A stretch of DNA of 34,725 nt, taken from positions 1-34,725 of the forward strand of contig CANRHP010000013.1 of assembly GCA_947630455.1 (NCBI GenBank), read 5' to 3'. A model generated the notes under the pieces. That model saw only the letters and a list, made by a program, of their open reading frames with translations, was not told the origin of the DNA and did no database searches. Below are positions 31,259 through 34,725 of this stretch, piece after piece (within the stretch, counting starts at the first letter, position 1; each line of letters begins with the position of its first letter). The translations under genes and the position numbers were made by a program. Source of the DNA: an uncultured Clostridia bacterium. GTDB taxonomy: Bacteria; Bacillota; Clostridia; Christensenellales; CAG-314.

Positions 31259-33124
31259 TTAGACCTTTCTGATAGCGCCGAAGCGACACTTTGACGCGCA
31301 TATACCGCACTTCAAACACTTGTCGGCATCTATTACATGCGGTTCGCGTACAGTACCGCTTATTGCCTGCGCCGGACAATTGCGTGCGCACAGTGTGCAC
31401 CCCTTGCATTTAGTCGGATCTATTTCATATTTCAACAAGGCCTTACATACACCCGCGGGACAGCGATGCTCTACTACGTGAGCTATGTACTCCTCACGGA
31501 AATACTTTAGCGTAGAAAGCACGGGGTTGGGAGCGCTTTGTCCCAGACCGCACAAGGAATTGTCCTTGATGTAGTAGCATAGCTGCTCCATTTTGTCCAG
31601 ATCTTCCAACGTGGCCTTTCCTTCGGTAACCTTGCACAACATTTCATAGAGCCGCCTGGTTCCTATGCGGCATGGCGTGCATTTGCCGCAGCTTTCGTCC
31701 ACGGTAAATTGCAAATAGAATTTGGCTATATCAACCATACAGTTGTCCTCATCCAGCACTATCAGACCGCCGCTGCCCATCATCGAACCGATGGAAGCAA
31801 GGCTTTCGTAGTCAATGGATATATCCTGATAACTTGCCGGTATACAACCGCCGCTGGGACCGCCCGTTTGTGCGGCCTTGAATTTTTTGCCGTTTGGAAT
31901 ACCGCCGCCGATGTCATAAATAATTTCCTTCAGCGTGGTACCCATTGGAATTTCCACAAGCCCGGTATTATTTATTTTGCCGCCCAACGCAAATACCTTG
32001 GTTCCCTTGCTGCGCTCGGTACCTATTGTGTTGTAGCTTTCGGCGCCATGCAAAATGATCTGCGCCACATTGGCATAGGTTTCCACATTGTTCAGCAAGG
32101 TCGGTTTGCCGAACAAACCCTTTTCCGCGGGAAACGGAGGCCGGGGACGCGGTTCGCCGCGATGTCCCTCGATACTGGTCATCAGCGCCGTTTCCTCACC
32201 GCACACAAAAGCGCCTGCGCCAAGACGAATTTCCAGATCGAAGTTGAAATCGGTACCGAAAATGTTTTTGCCCAACAGCCCGTAGCTACGCGCCTGCTCG
32301 ATAGCTATGCCGAGTCGCTGTACAGCAATGGGGTACTCGGCGCGCACATAAACATAACCCTGATCCGCACCCACCGCATAGGCGGCAATCGTCATGGCTT
32401 CAATTACACAATGCGGATCGCCTTCCAGCACGGAACGATCCATAAACGCGCCGGGATCGCCTTCGTCGGCATTGCAGCACACGTATTTTTTTTCGCCCTG
32501 CGCATCTTTGGTAAATTTCCATTTTCTGCCCGTCAAAAAGCCGGCTCCGCCCCTGCCTCGCAAGCCCGACGCCGTTACGACATCAACAACCTCGTCACGA
32601 GTCATCTGCGTCAACGCTTTGTACAATGCGAAGTAACCGTCGCGGGCGATATACTCGTCAATAATTTCCGGATCTATAACTCCGCAGTTGCGCAACGCAT
32701 GCCTCAGTTGACGGCAGTAGCTTTCTATTTCGTTAAACGGTTTGGTTTTGCCGTCCGCATCCACATACAAAAGACGCTGCACCTCGACATTGTTGACAAG
32801 ATGACTTTCCACAATCTCGTCAACATCCTCAAGCTTTACGTGACTGTAAAAGGTCCCGTCCGGATACACTACCACGACCGGACCCGCAGCACACAATCCA
32901 AAGCAGCCCGTTTGCCCGACGTGAATACGATCAAGCCCGCGTTCCTTGACCAACTCGGCAAAACGCGCGCGAATTTTTTGCGAGTTCTCCGAAGAACACC
33001 CGGTGCTGCCGCACACCAATACCTGACGGTCGAAGCTCATTCCCTCAAGCGTAGAGTGCGTTTCTCTGTTGCCGACGCTTTTGAAGGTGTCGTTACGAAT
33101 TTTTTCCAGAGTTTTGATATCCAT
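31259..33124 (-). CDS. hydB: NADH-binding hydrogenase subunit HydB (NuoF-like)
   Basis: The 621-residue protein has an N-terminal thioredoxin-like [2Fe-2S] domain (CGSTGCSS and CFGLCAAGP; C38, C43, C74, C78). The NuoF core follows, with the FMN/NADH site RGRGGAGFLTGRKW near 190-202, an SLBB region, and the cluster motif ESCGKCTPCRIGTRR. A C-terminal double ferredoxin module (CKGCTLCARNC and CLKCGICASKC) completes the domain order of HydB in bifurcating hydrogenases. It takes electrons to or from NAD(H). GAGAGG precedes the ATG at 33124; hydC ends 4 bases upstream and hydA starts 14 bases downstream. An extended frame beyond 33124 runs into hydC and is not used. Confidence 0.93.
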   Translation of the reverse strand: MDIKTLEKIRNDTFKSVGNRETHSTLEGMSFDRQVLVCGSTGCSSENSQKIRARFAELVKERGLDRIHVGQTGCFGLCAAGPVVVVYPDGTFYSHVKLEDVDEIVESHLVNNVEVQRLLYVDADGKTKPFNEIESYCRQLRHALRNCGVIDPEIIDEYIARDGYFALYKALTQMTRDEVVDVVTASGLRGRGGAGFLTGRKWKFTKDAQGEKKYVCCNADEGDPGAFMDRSVLEGDPHCVIEAMTIAAYAVGADQGYVYVRAEYPIAVQRLGIAIEQARSYGLLGKNIFGTDFNFDLEIRLGAGAFVCGEETALMTSIEGHRGEPRPRPPFPAEKGLFGKPTLLNNVETYANVAQIILHGAESYNTIGTERSKGTKVFALGGKINNTGLVEIPMGTTLKEIIYDIGGGIPNGKKFKAAQTGGPSGGCIPASYQDISIDYESLASIGSMMGSGGLIVLDEDNCMVDIAKFYLQFTVDESCGKCTPCRIGTRRLYEMLCKVTEGKATLEDLDKMEQLCYYIKDNSLCGLGQSAPNPVLSTLKYFREEYIAHVVEHRCPAGVCKALLKYEIDPTKCKGCTLCARNCPAQAISGTVREPHVIDADKCLKCGICASKCRFGAIRKV

Positions 33125-33128
33125 AGCG

Positions 33129-33626
33129 CTAACCTCTCTCCCTGTATTTTGCCAATATTGCTTCGACATCCTCGGGCTTGATGCGGCCGTAAACATCATC
33201 GTTGACAGTCATTACGGGCGCCATGCCGCAACAGCCCACACAGCGAGTCGCATCCAAACTGAACAGTCTGTCATCGGTGCATTCACCGCTGGTGATACCC
33301 AGTAGCTGCTGTAATTTGTCGTAGACATTTTGCGAACCGTTGACATAGCATGCAGTTCCGAGACAGATACCTATCTTGTACTTTCCCTTGGGGTAAAGTG
33401 AAAACTGAGAGTAAAATGTTGCCACACCGTATACCTCGGAGAGGGTGACGTCCAATTCCTCGGCAATTATACATTGTACCTCGTATGGCAGATAGCCGTA
33501 CAATTCCTGCGCGTACTGCATGGCGGGCATAAGCGCTCCCGGCGTGGATTTTAGCTCGTTCAACTTTTGACGAAGCTTTGTTTCCTGCTCAGGAGTTCCG
33601 TCAAACGGCAGAGTCGATCCTTTCAT
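33129..33626 (-). CDS. hydC: [2Fe-2S] hydrogenase subunit HydC (NuoE-like)
   Basis: The 165-residue protein is a NuoE/HydC thioredoxin-like [2Fe-2S] subunit. The helical N-terminal domain (ALMPAMQYAQELYGYLP, VYGVATFYSQFSLYPKGKY) is followed by the cluster ligands CLGTACYVNG and CVGCCGMAP. It forms the HydABC complex with the two genes downstream. GGAGG lies 6 bases before the ATG. It is the first gene of the operon, with a promoter at 33750-33779 and a roughly 115-base leader that contains a stable hairpin. Confidence 0.93.
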   Translation of the reverse strand: MKGSTLPFDGTPEQETKLRQKLNELKSTPGALMPAMQYAQELYGYLPYEVQCIIAEELDVTLSEVYGVATFYSQFSLYPKGKYKIGICLGTACYVNGSQNVYDKLQQLLGITSGECTDDRLFSLDATRCVGCCGMAPVMTVNDDVYGRIKPEDVEAILAKYRERG

Positions 33627-33671
33627 TGTTTTCCTCCAATTCTGAATTATATGAATACTATTTTATGAGCG

Positions 33672-33696
33672 GGAAAAGTCGTTTGCGACTTTTTCC
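33672..33696 (-). other. hairpin in the hydCBA leader
   Basis: GGAAAAAGTCG pairs with CGACTTTTCC around CAAA, 10 bp with one bulge. No T-run follows, so it is not a terminator; mRNA stability or a regulatory site is possible. Confidence 0.5.
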
Positions 33697-33749
33697 AAGC
33701 CGAATTTATCGCAACGCCTCAGATGAAAAACGGTAAACATAACGTAAGA

Positions 33750-33779
33750 ATTATAACAAAAAACGACAAAACCCGTCAA
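33750..33779 (-). promoter_or_regulatory. sigma-A promoter of hydCBA
   Basis: Minus strand TTGACG (33779-33774), 18-bp spacer, TATAAT (33755-33750) with an extended TGT. The -35 box lies in the 3' strand of the upstream operon's terminator. Confidence 0.78.
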
Positions 33780-33792
33780 CTTTAGGACGGGT
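33771..33792 (-). terminator. rho-independent terminator of the ABC importer operon
   Basis: ACCCGTC pairs with GACGGGT around an 8-nt loop, followed by TTT and T-rich sequence on the minus strand. It overlaps the hydC -35 box. Confidence 0.75.
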
Positions 33793-33860
33793 CTGTAATG
33801 ATATCGTTAATTTATAATAATATAAAATTTTTTTATGTACGGTACAATCCGCAAAAAAAC

Positions 33861-34541
33861 TCACAGCTTAACCAGCGCTGTCTGCAAGGCTTTGCGCAGA
33901 GACACGAACTCGGGAGCAAATTCATCTCTTTCGCCGCGTGGCATGCTTATTTCCGCAACGGTTTGCAAGCTCGCGGGGCGACCGCTCAGCAAATAAATGC
34001 GATCGGCAAGCAACATTGCCTCGTCCACGTCGTGAGTAACCAACACCACCGTTTTGTAAAATGCGTCGAACAGCTCGTCGAGCGTAGCATACAATTTGCG
34101 CCTGACGCCGAGATCCAAGCTGCGAAAAGGCTCATCCATCAACAGCACGGGGCGGTCGACCGCAAAAGCGCGCGCAAGCGCAACTCGCTGCCGTTCCCCT
34201 CCTGACAGGTGAGCGACGCGTTCATTGGCTTTGTCCTCGATACGGCAAAGCCGCAGTATTTCCATCGCTTTTTGCTTGGCTTCCCTGCCTTTAAGCACGG
34301 CGGCGACGTTGTTCAATGCCGAAACAGGGGAAAGACATGGTTCCTGAAACACCGCGGAAACGGGTGAACAGGTCAATTTGCCGCCAAAATCCACCAAACG
34401 ACATATAGCCTTGAGCAAGGTAGTCTTACCGCTGCCCGAGGCACCGAGAATAACATTTACTCCGGGACGAAACGTGAAGGAAAAGTTGTCATAGATAACG
34501 TTGTCGCCGTATGCCACCGTGATACCGTCAAGCTCTATCAT
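33861..34541 (-). CDS. ABC importer ATP-binding protein (SsuB/TauB/ThiZ type)
   Basis: The 226-residue ATPase has Walker A GASGSGKT near residue 35, Q-loop AVFQEPCLSPV, signature LSGGERQRVALARAF, Walker B LLMDEPFRSLD and H-loop VTHDVDEA. The sequence ahead of the D-loop and the EAMLLADRI run are typical of ATPases that drive uptake of nitrate, sulfonates, taurine or thiamine precursors. The substrate cannot be decided without the binding protein, which is outside the window. GGGAGG lies 7 bases before the ATG at 34541, which overlaps the permease gene by 14 bases. A longer upstream frame lacks support. Confidence 0.9.
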   Translation of the reverse strand: MIELDGITVAYGDNVIYDNFSFTFRPGVNVILGASGSGKTTLLKAICRLVDFGGKLTCSPVSAVFQEPCLSPVSALNNVAAVLKGREAKQKAMEILRLCRIEDKANERVAHLSGGERQRVALARAFAVDRPVLLMDEPFRSLDLGVRRKLYATLDELFDAFYKTVVLVTHDVDEAMLLADRIYLLSGRPASLQTVAEISMPRGERDEFAPEFVSLRKALQTALVKL

Positions 34542-34725
34542 GCAGGCGCCTCCCGACAAATCCCAAAGCTCCGCTGATAACAAAGCACACAACGAACACA
34601 ATTACCGTAAGAGCAACAACGCGCGCCGTTTCGACGCCGATCTTGCTGACGTACATTTCTCTGCCGACGGCATTGAGAGGCAAGGCAAGCACCTCGCCTG
34701 CAATCACCACCTTGATGCACAGCGG
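34528..34725 (-). CDS. ABC importer permease (partial, 5' end outside window)
   Basis: Sixty-five C-terminal residues are present: KVVIAGEVLALPLNAVGREMY followed by a final membrane helix (ARVVALTVIVFVVCFVISGAL) and a short basic tail. KVVIAGEVLA is the end of the EAA loop region that contacts the ATPase in SsuC/TauC-type permeases. It overlaps the ATPase gene by 14 bases, confirming one transporter. The rest lies beyond the right edge. Confidence 0.85.
   Translation of the reverse strand, partial: PLCIKVVIAGEVLALPLNAVGREMYVSKIGVETARVVALTVIVFVVCFVISGALGFVGRRLHDRA

Noticed and set aside
31709..33181. 490-codon open frame on the plus strand
   Set aside because: It is antisense to hydB, whose cluster and FMN motifs are unmistakable; no ribosome site and no recognisable domain.
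33640..33780. Rex operator at the hydCBA promoter
   Set aside because: TTGTTATAATTC has only one half-site resembling TTGTTAA; the second half is missing.

Overview
The window looks like chromosome of a strictly anaerobic, moderate-GC Firmicute of the Clostridia type, probably an uncultured gut or rumen lineage. The evidence is a class III (oxygen-sensitive) ribonucleotide reductase, a three-gene NAD-linked [FeFe] hydrogenase, Gram-positive style AGGAGG ribosome binding sites, sigma-A promoters close to TTGACA/TATAAT, an encoded tRNA CCA end and a very large lipoprotein built from Cys-rich repeats. There is no aerobic respiratory gene. Most genes lie on the minus strand; the plus-strand islands are 0.8-2.8 kb and 15.6-18.0 kb.

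Layout. 0-4.2 kb: the start of a BcrA-type ABC ATPase, a divergent TetR regulator with a membrane protein, a second TetR gene with a damaged N-terminus, and a YgjP-like metallopeptidase behind a small membrane protein. 4.2-7.7 kb: nrdD with a redoxin fused to its C-terminus, followed directly by a thioredoxin reductase; the promoter carries two NrdR boxes 32 bp apart. 7.76-8.6 kb: a candidate small RNA with its own strong promoter and terminator, a ferredoxin and a decayed methyltransferase. 8.9-15.6 kb: tsaD / P-type ATPase / M32 carboxypeptidase as one operon, then asnS. 15.6-18.1 kb: tRNA-Ser(CGA), an array of 220-bp tandem repeats each containing the 3' end of that tRNA, and an accessory DUF3990-like / HTH gene pair behind a consensus promoter with a built-in palindrome. 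18.4-22.1 kb: a 1105-residue repeat lipoprotein with a long structured leader. 22.4-24.25 kb: a manganese (yybP-ykoY) riboswitch controlling a CaCA exchanger and MntP. 24.25-27.96 kb: a heterodimeric ABC exporter preceded by a 21-codon leader peptide and a terminator. 28.0-29.4 kb: cvpA with a leader that can form a pseudoknot, and a small P-loop ATPase. 29.5-33.8 kb: hydC-hydB-hydA. 33.86-34.7 kb: end of an ABC importer operon.

How it fits together. NADPH can flow through TrxB to the fused redoxin and on to NrdD for deoxynucleotide synthesis, under NrdR control. HydABC and ferredoxin handle fermentative electron disposal. Manganese controls two efflux-type carriers. The exporter appears to be controlled by ribosome-mediated attenuation: a segment inside the leader ORF can pair over 13 bp with the terminator's 5' strand, which would release the exporter genes when ribosomes stall early.

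The points I consider most worth following are the attenuator of the exporter, the 109-nt small RNA with two anti-Shine-Dalgarno motifs, the DUF3990/HTH cassette at the tRNA-Ser repeat array, the NrdD-redoxin fusion, and the pseudoknot in the cvpA leader. All were read by eye; no alignment, folding or database search was run.
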